Shown here piece after piece: positions 9,294 through 21,340 of a stretch of DNA of 64,000 bases. Positions within the stretch are counted from its first letter, which is position 1. Every line of letters begins with the position of its first letter. A program made the position numbers and the translations under genes. Source of the stretch: Nyssa sinensis (taxonomy: Eukaryota > Streptophyta > Magnoliopsida > Cornales > Nyssaceae); contig CM018052.1 in NCBI GenBank assembly GCA_008638375.1, forward strand, positions 25,885,071-25,949,070, written 5' to 3'. The notes beneath the pieces are model-generated. The model was given only the letters and a program-made list of their open reading frames with translations, ran no database searches and was not told the origin of the DNA.

Positions 9294-12200
9294 TCACGAA
9301 GATGACATCGAATAATCAAGAAGGGAAACCCTGCACCTCTTGTTTGGAAGTGTAGTTCGTGGAGAGTACTCCGGTGACATAGAAACCTTATCCAGGATTG
9401 AACTAAAAGCCTGATGAACAGAACTCACAAGGTGTTTGCATGCCTCAGCATCACCACCATTTGTTTCTTTGCTGCTGGTAAAGACAAATAAATTCTTCAC
9501 CCGGCCTCCCAAGGCTGAAACTTCTGCCTTCACCATATTCAGATGAAGAGCACCAATAGCTTGTCTCAGATCAGACAAGAGCTTGGGCCTGTACTCACAA
9601 CAGAGATATGCCATGACAGAAAAAGTTCCATCCCCTGTTCCATTATCATGTGGTTCCACTCTCACTTCATCAGCATCCATTGGGATGAGTAAACCTTTAT
9701 TCGCCTCCATGGCACCCTTCTTCAACTGTCTCACCTGGCTGATAACTTCAGCAAGCAATGTGGCTTTGTCCATCTATGAACAACAATTCCAATTTGGGTA
9801 AAGACATATAGATATAAGTTACCAATTACTAAATAAGAAGAAACTGTGCCAGGATATTTTTGTTTCCAGCAGAAAGTATTTCCAAAATCTCTCCATTTTT
9901 TAAAAAAATTTTGAAGAGAGAGTTTCAACATTGTGAGACTATTAGTCATAAGGAGAGAAACTGAAAGATTTATGGCTTTCAAAACGTTTGAGAAACTACT
10001 GATTACCAAATCATATTGGGAAAATAAATACTAAAATTGATAATCAGATATTGAGAATGAATTCTAGTTTCATTTCTCATCAGTTTCATTTTAATGGACT
10101 GCAGAGAATTTTTATTCATAGCAAGCTAATAAAATACCATCTTGGACCCACGTATCATAATGTGCAGCGATGCATGCAGACTGCAAAGAATTTTTTCTTT
10201 TGAAAGAAAGAGATGACCACAGCCAGTTTTATTTGCTAACAAGGCCAGTTTTTTTTGCTGACAAAACCACAAGCAACAACTGCAAAATTATGAATGCCAC
10301 ATTTAGCTTTCGATTCAATATCGATTAGGGCTAGCCATCAATGCCACCTATAAAATTAGTCAAGTTTTGACCAAAAGAAGTGAATGCCACATTTAGCTAT
10401 CGATTCTATATCGACGAGGGCTAGCCATCTTGACTCTAAACCTTGCTTAGTCCACTAAAACCTAAAGCAAAATCAGAAAAGGATCAAGTAATGAACCCCT
10501 AGTGGTTGAAAGATGGTTGAGCAAAGTGAATAACTCGGGTGACTTCTTTGATCTGGTCAACTTTGCAAGCCTGAAAGATGATATGAAAACCACTTAATTA
10601 AAAAACTAGAGGTTTGAAAAGTTCAATGCTTTTTTTTTTTTAATTATCCCAAATGTCCATTTGTTGCTTGTGCTCCTAACCATTTTAAAATATCATGTTG
10701 ATCAGTTTATAATCCAAAATCAAACTAAACACTAATATTTAACAGATAAAAACCTCATGAAGACATCCATACCACACCATTTAGCACAGCACCCCTCCCT
10801 CCAATCATAATCATCAGCTATCAATTTCAAAGACATATAAAGCCGCCTAATTACTATAACCTTTGACAGTGAAAATATAATATTTATTTTAGTAGGAAAA
10901 TCTTAAATCTCTCTCATATGTGTATTTCTTTTTAAGTAATTGAGTTCAAAAGTAGTGTAGTATATTATAGTGCCTTGAATTTTCACAATATTATAGCCTC
11001 TTTGTTTTCAATCTCTTCGGTTAGTGCCCAATGGCCAGAATATTTTAGAATAATTAGTGGTGCGGAGACTCATTTTGCAATAAACTATTTGTTTTCTCCT
11101 TGTTTTGAATATAGTTGCATTCAAAGAAGTGAAGAAATACCACATATATGAAGTTCATTTCTTTCAAATATTATTGAAACATCAAGCATACTTATCATTT
11201 AAACTATTTCCTTTGTTTTAACCCTGGAAGACACATAATAAATTAATTGTCAATCACTAAGATCATCTTGCTAATTGCATACTCTTGTATACAGCGTTAT
11301 TGTGTTTTCTTCCTAAGCATTTATGATTGCATTTAAATTTCAAGTTGGGATTACTGAAAGGAACATTATGAATGAAGCACATTAATCAACCACAATCTCT
11401 TAGTTAACAAAACTAAATTATTATAGTTAATCAAGAAATTAAAATATCTCCTCATATTGTTGACTTTAGTGATTATATTTGAGTTTAAAAACTATAAACT
11501 AAAGTGTACACATCGTAACAAAAATAACCTCAATGCACCAAAGATTAAGGTAAAATAAAAGGCCAGATTAAGTGAATCAGATTATCTCAATTGTGTAATT
11601 GGTCACATATAGTGGTGAAGAGATCTTCACAACTGCAACTACATTCTAAATCAATTTTAATTTTTTAAAGAAGGAATGTTATAGTTGGTGCAATCTCTAT
11701 AATCATTGAAAATAACTGAAGGAGTATAATCAATAAAAGAACCAAATCAGACAAAAACATTATCATTATCTGTTGATATCCAAGAATATATTTAACAACT
11801 CAAGCTAATTCAGAAAATAAAACCTTGGAAACAACCAAGACAAATAGAAAATAAATCATTATCCAGTCTCACTATAAATCTAACATTCCCAATAATTACA
11901 TGCATCAAGAAAGAAGTAAAACAAAACATGAATGAAACAGATAATACTATCACTTTTTCTGGTCACAAATTTTCCAAACGCATTTCTGTGTAATAAAGTG
12001 TACAAAAAGACTAAAATTTTATGAAATAAATTCACTTATAGTCAATAACAACATTATCTCTATACTTATCTAAAATTCACCAAATAAACTTATCTGTTGT
12101 CCTTATATTTCATTATCAGCAAGTTGTACTATAAACGAGTATGTAAATGAACAAGCAATCCAACAATAGAATTAAACAGATAATTGTTATCACAAATTTC

Positions 12201-12555
12201 TACCATTGATAATGAGCTACATGGAAAATATATTAACCTTTTCAGTGCAGGGCACAAGGCCTCGAAGAGTCGTGAGATGAGCATTAATCCTCTCTCTCCT
12301 TCTCCTCTCCGCGTTGCTATGACTCGTCAAAGCCATAGCCTTCGCCTCCGACGACCCACTTTTCTTCCCCACCCTCCCTGGAGCCTTCACTACCTCCCTT
12401 CTCTCACCATCCAATACCAAAGACTGCAAAACCGTCATCGACCCATTTCTCCAATTCCCTTTAGTTCCACCTAAATTATCTGGAAACGGGTCGAACACTC
12501 CCGAATGATTGGATCCAAAGTTTGAAACGATTGAGTTCCAAGAATGAGAAGTCAT
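9294..12555 (-). CDS. bHLH transcription factor (bHLH30/51/106/107-like), two exons
   Basis: Exon 1 runs 12555 to 12238 and exon 2 9773 to 9294; donor AAAAG|GTTAAT, acceptor TTCATAG|ATGGAC, joined in frame to 265 residues. The junction gives LVPCTEK-MDKATLLAEV, exactly the loop-to-helix-2 boundary of this subfamily. The basic region and helix 1 are SHSNAERRRRERINAHLTTL (H, E, R contacts for E-box DNA are present); helix 2 is MDKATLLAEVISQVRQLKK. An ACT-like region follows (FSVMAYLCCEYRPKLLSDLR, MVKAEVSALGGRVKNLFVF). It should act in the nucleus as a dimer on E-box promoters. The start MTSHSW was chosen; an in-frame ATG at 12579 would add eight residues. The intron of 2464 bp is long. No stops or shifts are seen, so the gene looks intact. 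Subgroup is clear, exact orthologue is not. Confidence 0.92.
10291..10429. repeat. 49-bp duplication in the bHLH intron
   Basis: Two copies starting TGAATGCCACATTTAGCT at 10291-10339 and 10381-10429, 90 bp apart, differ at a handful of bases and both end in GGGCTAGCCATC. They lie in the long intron and have no coding sense. Confidence 0.9.
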
Positions 12556-13488
12556 GTTTTCATAATCACAATATATCATATATCTATATGTATGTGTATA
12601 TAATCTAAGGATCGGCACCAGGTGGGCGAGTGGTGGGTGCGAACCAGAAAGAGAGAATTCGAGGGCGAAGTTTGAGTTGAGCAACTGAGGCTACAGCTAT
12701 GGTGGTTCTTGTGGTAGTTGTGCGTGTGGTCATGCCTTCCGTTACGCGAAAGAAGACAAGTGGGCGGGTTTGAGGTGCTAGATCAATGAGAGAAGATCCA
12801 CATTTTCTTCTTTATGATCTTGAATTCCAGCATTTCGATGTGAAAACGATGAACTGAATGGTGTAAAGGTTTAAATCATCGAGACCCAATTGGGGAAATG
12901 GATGTATATATAAAGAAACGAATCAAAACCCTCGACTATATACGTGTATATATTATAGGTATTTATATATCGATTGTACAGAAACAGACAAAGGGAATGC
13001 GGTTTGCAAAGACTTTGAAGAACAAGAGTTTGAAGACTCGGACAGGGAACTCAAAAACTGCTCTTTTGGTCCTAACTTCAGAAATGTTCTACTTATACAG
13101 TAGGATGGGCTAATGGTGCAGGGTAAAAAGACTGAAATAGCCCTGATGGATATATTTATATCTAAAATTATTGATTAATCATTTATATCACCTTAGTATT
13201 AAGAATTTAAAATATTTTAATTTTGTTGTTGTTGTTGATTTTAGGTTACACTCGCCTCTTAAGATTATCATTTTATGTTAAAAATTTCAAAATATATTAA
13301 TTTTTTTATTTATTCTATGATATAATGGTTTCGTTGTTAAATTGAGTTGTTAAGTTAAATGACTATGTTAAAATTGTGATAATGATGGCGATGATGGTGA
13401 GACAGCAGCAACTCATAAAGTCAAAAGTTCTTTTGCATTTTAAATTTATATTTTAATGACAAAAGTGGAAGAGCCAACAAGCTAAATG

Positions 13489-13519
<31 letters not shown>

Positions 13520-13882
13520 GAGCCATGGAATGCATCGTATCAAATAACCATTCTCAACCTAACGAGGACAGACATGGAACTTTGAACTCCTTTTGGCAAG
13601 TCATGGGTATTAATTTATGTTTTGAGTTTTGGTTATGTGTGCCTTCTCAAGTGAGGCCAAAGAACAAAAATACTTGGAAATAACCCCGACTCTTTTCCAA
13701 GGACCAAGGACCAATAATCTTCTCAAAATCTTTCCATTGACATCAAGATTCCAATCAAACTTATAATTAAAGAAACTGGAGCAAAAACAAAACTTTGCTT
13801 CCACCAATGGCCAATTATGTGTTGGTAGACTTGCTTTTAAGAGCCCTTAAAGAGGCCTTGCTTTGACATCATCAATCTGTGC
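12556..13882. other. 5' flank of the bHLH gene
   Basis: No further gene is seen. On the minus strand CTTTATATATAC at about 12902-12913 is a possible TATA box, which would give a 5' UTR of roughly 320 bp. An (ATA)n microsatellite of about 31 bp lies at 13489-13519. The rest is AT-rich and unassigned. Confidence 0.4.
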
Positions 13883-14146
13883 TAGGCCTGGCAAAATGGT
13901 TCCAAATCCGTCAACCCGCTCTAATCGCCCACTATCAACCCGCCCATTTAGTTAGCGGGTCATAAACGGGTTAGGTAATAAGGAATCCGTCAATTTAGCA
14001 GGTCAATACAGGTTGAATATGGGTGTTTGACGGGCTGAGAATGGAAAATAATAAAATAGTATAAGAATATAAATATATATCTCTCCATTTATATATAAGA
14101 ATATATATAGAGATATATATATATAAGAATATATATATATATATAA

Positions 14147-14177
<31 letters not shown>

Positions 14178-15344
14178 TTTATATCTCTATTTAAAAAAGA
14201 ATAAAATACTAAAACATATGCAATAGATTATAAAACAAAATTAATATTTAAAGAATGTAATTCAACATCACCATATATATAAACAAAACACAAATCAAAA
14301 ATTTGTGATTCAAAATAAGTTGAATTGGTCTTCGTTAGGAGCTTTGAATATCATAAACAATGTGCACACGTATTTGTTTGTTTGTCGTTTTTGCTTGTGA
14401 ATGTCGAGGAAAAAAAATTCTAACACTCTCCGAACTCCATAGTGACGGAAAACTCATGCAGTAAACTAGTCCCTAGAGAAAAAAAAAATTATATATTAAA
14501 TATAACTATTAAATTTACTAAATATTAGTTATTAAAGAGTAAACTGTACACAACTCCAATAAATCAAATTTTAAAAACTCCTTAAACTGGACCATCAAAA
14601 ATGAAATGGCTAAATAGAACTAAAATTGTAAGGTCGTGTTTGGCTCGAGCAGTTCTTAAAAAAAAAAAAAAAGTCAACTCCTCCAACAAGTTTTATTAAG
14701 AGAAAAATGGAAAAATGAAAATCAATTGCTTCTTCCCAGATTAAAAATCTTGACCCAAACCATCCAATAACTACCAAATTTTAACAGAATATCCAAAGGT
14801 TGGTCAGAGCCCACCTCAGGATCCTTATAGTTTTGCACTTCAAAATTGCCCAGTACAATATGCTTTTTAGACATTAAAATGAGAGCTCCACCAAAGGGAT
14901 TTTTACAAGGACACTCAAAAGGGGCAAAATGAACCTCTTCTTACCATAGAAACCTTCTACATGAGAGATTAGTTCTATAGCTTCAATTGATTTTAAAGAT
15001 CAAAGAATTCTGAGAAGAAGCCAGTATTATATCGCCTCATTAGATTTACTAATAGAGAAATAAAAAAAAAATTTAATATGTATTCACAAAAGTTTTAACA
15101 GAAAAGCGTGATGAATTTTATTAGTTATGTTATTTGATTGAGATGTGACAATCTTAGGCAGTGTTTTATTTCTAAAAAAAAGTTGAGTAGCGGGTCAAAT
15201 CCAGGTTGACCCGACCCGACCCGACCCGACCCGACCCGTATTCGACCCGACCAATTCGGGGAAAAAATGGGTTCAACCCGTTTATGACCCAACCCGTTTA
15301 TAACTCGCCCAAACCCGCCCAACCCGCCCATTTTGCCAGGCCTA
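13883..15344. mobile_element. Non-autonomous hAT element with 8-bp TSD
   Basis: The left end reads TAGGCCTGGCAAAATGG and the right end CCATTTTGCCAGGCCTA, perfect inverted repeats of 17 bp. The flanks are ATCTGTGC (13875-13882) and ATCTATGC (15345-15352), an 8-bp target duplication with one mismatch, the hAT signature. Length is 1462 bp. No transposase is present. Both ends are rich in ACCCG/CGGGT words (for example a (GACCC)n run at 15209-15237), likely subterminal transposase-binding repeats. The middle is AT-rich with a TA-type microsatellite at 14095-14180. Confidence 0.88.
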
Positions 15345-15352
15345 ATCTATGC

Positions 15353-16330
15353 TGTGGTCATATCTTTCCACAGTGGCACTTTGCTTATGAAAAAAAAGAA
15401 GAAGATTAATTTAGGGTGCTTGTCTAGATTCAACTAATGGAAGATAGATAAGATAAAGTTAAGTTAAAGGAACATCCAAGCCTAATGAGATAAATCAGCA
15501 GATCAAAACGAGTACAGTAGTCGCCTATTTCCTATAATTTTGTTGCTTAAAAAAGAAGTATTCTCAATTTAATGAAGAAAAACCATAATCTCATATTAGA
15601 AAAGAAGTCATTAATATAATTTTTTTGGACTTTTAAGAAAGTCTGCCATAAATTGTCTGCAGATGTAGTTATTGAAGAGAACAGAGGATAAATCTAGGGG
15701 AAGACGTTGAAAAGTGAAAACTCTTGCTGCTAGATTTCATTTGTGAAAGATAGTATTCAAATTTGAAATATGATAGTATTATACAATTTTAGAGGTCTTC
15801 GGTTGGAACATTTCTATTGATGATGCATGTAGGATGAAGTATTGAAAATATTGAGAAAAAGCAAAAATAAAAAGTAGAAAACAAAAAAGAAAATGTGTTT
15901 CAATAAGAACAAAGTTTTTTTGTTTGAGTAGAACAATGAGTATATATAATTTTTTATAAAAAAAGAGTAAAATACATGGACCTTCCCTAAAGATTCTAAT
16001 AATTATAGTCAAGATTTTTTTTTATAAAAATTGAAACAAAAAAATTGATATAAAAAAAAGTATGGATTCGGATCTTGGGTTAGGTCGGATAACCCGAATT
16101 CTCAACTTAAACCAACCCGATTTTTCAATTCTCTAATTCGAACCAATCCGAACTCACTTTGATCCGAACCAACCCGAACCCATTGAAGTCAGGTTGGGTC
16201 GGTTCTTCGATTCTCAATTATTTTGTACATTTCTAATAGTATAGACCTACAACATGTTGTCATCATCTTACAGACAATGATGACCTAGTTGATTTAGCAT
16301 AAGAAGTAAAGAAATTGATGTTTCACTTTT
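15353..16330. other. Unassigned AT-rich DNA with ACCCGAA-rich patch
   Basis: No gene is supported. Between about 16065 and 16215 the sequence is full of AACCCGA, TCCGAACC and GGTTGGGTCGG words, like the subterminal parts of the hAT element upstream, but no matching inverted end was found. Confidence 0.35.
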
Positions 16331-16841
16331 TGATCAGTAGGGCTTCCATTTTTCGTCACCTGTCAAGAACTCAAAAATTAGAGGGCCATTGAGTAGGCTC
16401 CGATGGTAGGCACTTCGATGATAAAGTTAGTAAAATAAAATATTGTAACTGAAATGAATTGATTGAATGTAATTTAAAAGTGCACCTTACGATTTTATTT
16501 ATGGGCTATAGATTTTCTAAGTTGATTAGGATTTGGAGTCATAAAAGTAGAGATTTGAAGATATCTGATAATAGAAGTTGCCATGTCGAACTTTGTTTCT
16601 TTATTCCTAGGTCGGTAGGGCATGTAAGACGGTAATTAACTCGAAACCCCTCTAGGTACATACCCTGTATTTGCTGCTCTGGAGGAAGGGCTAGAGATCC
16701 TGCGCCATTCTGAACAACAAAGCTCTGAACCGTGTATGCCTATCTGTTCTGGATAGAAGAGCCCTTCTTGGTCTGTGTACGCAAGTGCTCTATACACACA
16801 CGTGTCGTGCTTGAATTGGTCTGCCATTTTATGATATATCA
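16331..16841 (-). mobile_element. 3' LTR of the second Tat-type element
   Basis: On the minus strand it opens TGATATATCATAAAATGG directly after the G-run polypurine tract and closes CTACTGATCA, giving TGAT...ATCA ends. Length is about 511 bp. The inner part (16350-16650) matches another LTR at 54200-54520, sharing TCAAGAACTCAA, AGGCTCCG and TCGATGATAAAG-like words. The left boundary is inferred from the TGATCA match and is less sure than the right one. Confidence 0.72.
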
Positions 16842-17071
16842 ACTACTCCCCCCCCCCCCCGAGCCTCAGTTTAGCGAATTGCGTAGCTAAGGTTTAGGGT
16901 TTCTAAAGAGTCACGTGCAATAATTACGAGAGGGATGCTTCGCCTCCTACGACAGTCATTGATGTGACATTTATTGCGTCAGGCATCGATTGGATTTTCA
17001 AAGCCATCATTTCCTTAACCACCGCGACGGTTCAGAATCGTGGGCCCCCATTACTCTATTCGTCAATCCCT

Positions 17072-17078
17072 TATAAAA
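17072..17078 (+). promoter_or_regulatory. TATA box upstream of the antisense ORF, copy 2
   Basis: CCCTTATAAAAGGAAAGGG is a strong TATA context on the aORF strand, about 200 bp before the ATG at 17278. It lies outside the LTR and faces away from retrotransposon transcription. It suggests the aORF has its own promoter. Motif evidence only. Confidence 0.55.
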
Positions 17079-17277
17079 GGAAAGGGAATACATTGGTGCC
17101 CCTCTTTTCTTCATTTTCGTTGCTTCAAAAGAACTTCGCCACATGCTCAAAAAAAATAGAGTGAGACGATCTCTATCATACGAAGCTCAATCTCCGATAA
17201 GTTTTCGATCAGGTTCAGTTTGCTTGTGATTATTTACCTTTATCCACTCTTCTTCTTTCCCCTCATTTATTTCTACA

Positions 17278-19219
17278 ATGTTGGCCTCAGATGCCCAATC
17301 AGGCATCGATTATGGAACAGAGAGTTCTTTAGAGACATCGGTTCCATAAAAAAAAAATATTGTGGATAGTAGTTTCTCAGGGGACTTAGAGAATAGGATA
17401 GTTAGGCGTCCCGTCCCTACTGCAGACCTTAGGATCGTAGAAGCCTTTGTAAAGCCTAGAAATATTACGAGGAAAGCCTCGAGTAGGCCTTCCCAAAGGG
17501 ATGAGGCAGAAAGCGTCATTACTCAAGTCATAATAGATGCTCTGAGGGTTACTTTTGACTTCCCTTCGAATGTAACTTGTAAGGTGCCCTAGACCAATAG
17601 ATCGCCCATCTGATATTGATTAGGGCGAGATTTGTGTCTATCTCGAGTGGTTCGAGATCGAGCTTAGGTTTCCCTTGCATACCCTGATTATGAATTTTTT
17701 TAGTTGGTTCAACATATGCCCTGCCTACCTAAACATCAATAGTTGGAGGCATTTGTTAGGGTTCATAGTTTTAGGTTACATGAATAATGTCAAGGTAAAC
17801 CTTCCGTTGACTCGGAGCAACATGGACCTAAAATTCTTAAAATCGGAAGACATGTTCTACATATATTTTGACAAGGGGTTCAAACCCCTATCCTCAGTAC
17901 CCATCTCCAACAAGACTTAAAGAAATGGCACTTCTTCGTAAAAGGAGGATGAGAGCTCGAAGATTATGAGAGCTAGATTTCGACCTTTCCCCAAAAGACT
18001 GGGATCAAAGGTGAGATCCCTCTTCTGAACATTTTTGCCTCTGTTTTTGGATTTCCTTTTGCTTATGTGTTGCTTGATATGATTTTTATGCCTTCTGTGC
18101 AAATAAGAGGGCTTGGAAGAGGTTGAGTTTTACTGTCAATCTCTAGGAAAAGTAGCAAAGACTCATCCAGACCAGCAACCGTACACATAACATTATTCTT
18201 TCCCCCTATAATTTGATGAAGGCTGGGCTGGTGAAGGATAAGGTTGAAAGCCTAAAGAAACCGTTGGTGTCTGGATGGGCACCAGGGAAGAAGAAGGTGG
18301 GGGAGAGTTCTTCCCCTGTCGAGCCCCCCTTCAAATAAAGACGAGAAGGCTCTTGTCTAACTCCCTAGATCGGATGGTATTCGAGGATCTGAGGGAATCC
18401 CCTATTCACGAGTCCCTGTTCCCCCCTACGCTTGCAGTCCCAATGAAGAAGAGGGGGGAGGGCAAGTCTGTTGCAGTTTCTTCAGTGCCTGATGACTCTG
18501 GCTCTGTGACCGTGAAGAAGGCCTATAATGAGTCTTGGGCTACAGGCCCGAGAAAATTCAAGGGGTTAAAGGCGCAAAACATCACGAAAGACTTACTAGC
18601 ATTCCATATGAAGGTAGGCTTTGATGAGTCCCTTTCTTCCCATTTCTTCTCTATTTCTTTGTTGTTCTTTAATACATTTTGGCCTAATTGTTGTTTGTTC
18701 CTTTTTCAGGCTATGCATGGTCTTGCGGCCATTATGGACTCTCTTGTGGATTTTGAGCAGATTGACACCTTTTAGTTTGAGCTCGATGAAGCTAGGTTAC
18801 TGCTGGGAACGACCTAGTCCACTGCCTCTACAACTAATGAGAAGTTAAGGGAAGCTGTCAATTCCTACTCCATCTTGGAGTCCGAGAGGGATGACCTTGC
18901 TCTAGAGTTGAAAGACCTCAAAAAGAAGTTCGAAAACTTTCAATCTGCCTCGCTCAAAAAAGTCCAGGACACTACCGAATCTATTAGAGCTCAAATCGAG
19001 GCTGACCTGAAAGCTGAAGTTCAGGACATAGATGGAAAGCTAATCGAGCATGGGTACCGCACCTTCAGGGCCAAGCTTCGCAAGAAGTATCCTGACTTGG
19101 ATCTGGTTAGGATAGACGACATTAAAGTCTCCCCTACTGAGAATGAGGCGCAAGATGATGAGGATGAGGAAACGGTTCCCGAACTCCCTCAATCTGACAC
19201 ACCCGAAAAAAAAGAGTGA
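17278..19219 (+). pseudogene. Antisense extra ORF (aORF), copy 2
   Basis: Starts at ATG 17278 (MLASDAQSGIDYG), with an early stop before KKNIVDSSFSGDLENR. The conserved domain is split by indels: DFPSNVTCKVP, then EICVYLEWFEIELRFPLHTL, NINSWRHLLGFIVLGYMNNV, NMDLKFLKSEDMFYIYFDKG and SVPISNKT (about 17560-17918), aligning residue by residue with copy 1. A donor GTGAGA at 18011 has lost its acceptor (CAA instead of CAG near 18101). An intact intron 18614-18719 (GTAGGC...TTTTTCAG) sits at the same place as in copy 1. The C-terminal exon is a coiled coil (ERDDLALELKDLKKKFENF) ending KKYPDLDLVRIDDIKVS and an acidic tail. Function unknown; this copy is broken. Confidence 0.78.
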
Positions 19220-19489
19220 TCTCAATATGGTGCAGGAGAATGAAGAAGAGGAAGAAGAGAGTGATCTTGATATGGTATAGGACGACGAAACGGATTTAGA
19301 ACTCTCTCTATGCTGATACTTTAGGGGCTGCCAAACCAGCAGTAGACTGGGAATCTTTTGTACTTTGGTTTCTTACTTGTAATTTTCCCAAACTTTGGGC
19401 TAATTATAAATGAAATTTGGCTTCTTTCAAAACTTTATGTTCTTTTCTTCAATAATGAAATTAGGCTTTATCTTCAGCTCCTTAATTAA

Positions 19490-19770
19490 ATCAAGTTTTG
19501 AATTCAGACCTTCAAAACTTTGTAATTGAATCAAACTCTAAGCCTCAGATCTTCACAACTTGTAATTAAATCAAGCAAGAATCTTCAAGACTTGAAATTG
19601 AACCAAGCTTTAAGCCTCAGATCTTCCCAACTTGTAATTAAATCAAGCATAGATCTTTGAAACTTGTAACTAAATTAGGCTCTAAGCCTCGCATCTTCAC
19701 AACTTGTAATTAAATCAAGCACAAATCTTCAAAACTTATAACTGAATCAAGCTTTAAGCTCAGATGTATA
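19490..19770. repeat. About 72-bp tandem repeat
   Basis: AGCCTC(A/G)(G/C)ATCTTC recurs at 19541, 19613 and 19684, with a worn copy at 19757; each unit also holds CTTGTAATTAAATCAAGC. The period is 71-73 bp. It lies between the aORF and the 60-bp array, in the place where copy 1 has only its 76-bp array and spacer. Confidence 0.85.
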
Positions 19771-19865
19771 GGATCAGACCCTCGGCCTTCATAAGAAATA
19801 AGAGGCTTTGATCGAAATGGATTGGATGATCAGAGCTTTTGATAGCTTTATTGAAATGTTCGCCT

Positions 19866-20092
19866 AAATGAAAATGGACCAGACCTATAGCACTTGTAAT
19901 GGTTACAAGGCTTTTAGGGGTCTGTACATTGAAACGGACCAGACCTATAGCTCTTATAACGGCTACAAGGCTTTTAGGGGCCTATACATTGAAATGGACC
20001 AAACCTATAACACTCGTAATGGCTACAAGGCTCTTAGGAGTCTGTACATTGAAATTGACCAGACCTATAGCACTTGTAAGAGCAATTCCTAA
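19866..20092. repeat. 60-bp tandem repeat
   Basis: GACCAGACCTATAG (one copy GACCAAACCTATAA) recurs at 19877, 19937, 19997 and 20057, exactly 60 bp apart, about 3.7 units. Because 60 is a multiple of three the array stays open in frame and looks like a 20-residue peptide repeat on the plus strand; no other coding evidence exists. The reverse complement carries GGTCTGGTCC and CCCCTA(A/T) words like the 76-bp repeat of copy 1. Confidence 0.92.
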
Positions 20093-20852
20093 CAACTTTT
20101 GATAGATTTTTATGGTGGTTAGTACACATAAAAAAAATTCAAAATGCAAGGTTGTCTTTTAACCAAATCTAGCCTATACATCAGCCATTCATCCAACTCA
20201 ATTGAATACCCATCATCATCTATTTTGCCTATTATTCAGTAGCTAAAGTGACTAAAACTGATCCATAATGAACTCTTCTAGCCTTTTGAATATTTTCGAA
20301 TCCTTCATCGTGACTGGTTGGTATCCGAATAACATCTCACCTTCCTTAATTGTAATCGCCGCATCACAAGACTCTATCTTGAGGTTGCTTTTAGCCTTAC
20401 CATACTGGAATGATACTAGTAAATGACACTTCATTGGATTTGGTACTTCCATCATCATCGTCCATAGTTGTCATTGCCAGTAGCCTTACCGTACTAGAAC
20501 GATACTAGTAAATAACACTTCGTTGCATTTGGTCCTCCGATAATCACCGTCCGTAGTTGTCACTGCCTAGGTGTTGGGCCTTACCGTACTGGACTAGGAA
20601 TTATCTAATCAGAGAAAGACAAGACTTTTGTTCTTTTTCATATCAACTCTTCTTAATAGTAGCATAAAAAAGGAAAGTTGGTTTTTCCCATAAATAAGAA
20701 CATTTAAGTTAAAGCAAATTGCTTCTATCATTCTCTATTGTTCCTCTTCTTTTCTGTGGCTGCCAGGTCTTACCCCATCTTGATTTCAATTGGCCCAATA
20801 ATATACCAATAAACTTTTGACCTAATTCCTAAATTCATTAATTATTTTTAAT
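20093..20852. other. Unassigned DNA with 89-bp duplication
   Basis: No product is recognised. A segment starting AGCCTTACC at 20393 is repeated at 20482 (89 bp later), with a start of a third copy near 20577; shared words are ACTAGTAAAT and TAGTTGTCA. A minus-strand open frame at 20458-20252 (68 codons, CHLLVSFQYGKAKSNLKIES) has protein-like composition and might be a captured exon, but I cannot name it and the duplication breaks it upstream. Confidence 0.45.
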
Positions 20853-21340
20853 CCTACCAAATAAAAAATAATTACATTCCAAAATGAAATAATTTATAAG
20901 TAAACCATTCTATACTAAATATCTATAAATAAGCCACTCCACATTAATTAGCACTTAAGATTAAATAAATCTATTGTTATTCCATTTGCTAATTTCCAAT
21001 TATTTTAATTTCTTGATTTATCTTGTTTGATCAAACTCTAAAAAGAAATGTATTTTCAAAAAATAAATATTTAGTTAATAATATTATAGGAAAACATTTT
21101 CCCAAAATGCTTGGGCCTAGTTTCTATTATCAAACTAAATCAAATTAAATTAATCAAACCATGGGAATTCTGGTTTGTAGAATTAATTATCCAAGATATC
21201 GAACATATTGACCTTAATAAGTCTCACCATTTGATAGATTAAAGTAACTAAAACAAAAGGCATAGGTCCATTATCTTATCAGGATTAAGAGCTATTCGCT
21301 TCAACAATGATAACAAATATATCAAAATTGATAGTAATTA
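20853..21340. repeat. Dispersed repeat, copy 2 (uninterrupted left side)
   Basis: Matches 6562-7050 from CCTACCAAATAAAA onward. Here the left flank continues as ATTATTTTTAAT|CCTAC with no LTR, so it represents the state before the Tat insertion seen in copy 1. On the right it is cut at ...GATAGTAATTA by the start of the CACTA element at 21341. Confidence 0.87.

Larger units (their letters stand above)
16331..20095 (-). mobile_element. Second Tat-type Ty3/gypsy element, truncated
   Basis: This is a minus-strand copy of the same kind of element as 1-6561. Going from high to low coordinates one meets tandem repeats (20090-19490), the extra ORF on the opposite strand (here plus, 17278-19219), a polypurine tract (13 C on the plus strand, 16848-16860) and the 3' LTR (16841-16331). 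Pol and the 5' LTR are absent: sequence beyond about 20095 is not recognisably gypsy. The order and the aORF protein match copy 1, while the LTR sequences are clearly different, so this is a related family and not a duplicate. Confidence 0.78.

Noticed and set aside
15125..15409. Open frames rich in Pro, Thr and Asp, or Gly and Arg, at the hAT right end
   Set aside because: They are translations of the (GACCC)n subterminal repeat.
19868..20102. Two overlapping open frames with a 20-residue repeat (MDQTYSTCNGYKAF type)
   Set aside because: They result from a 60-bp tandem repeat that happens to be divisible by three; no start context, domain or conservation supports a protein.
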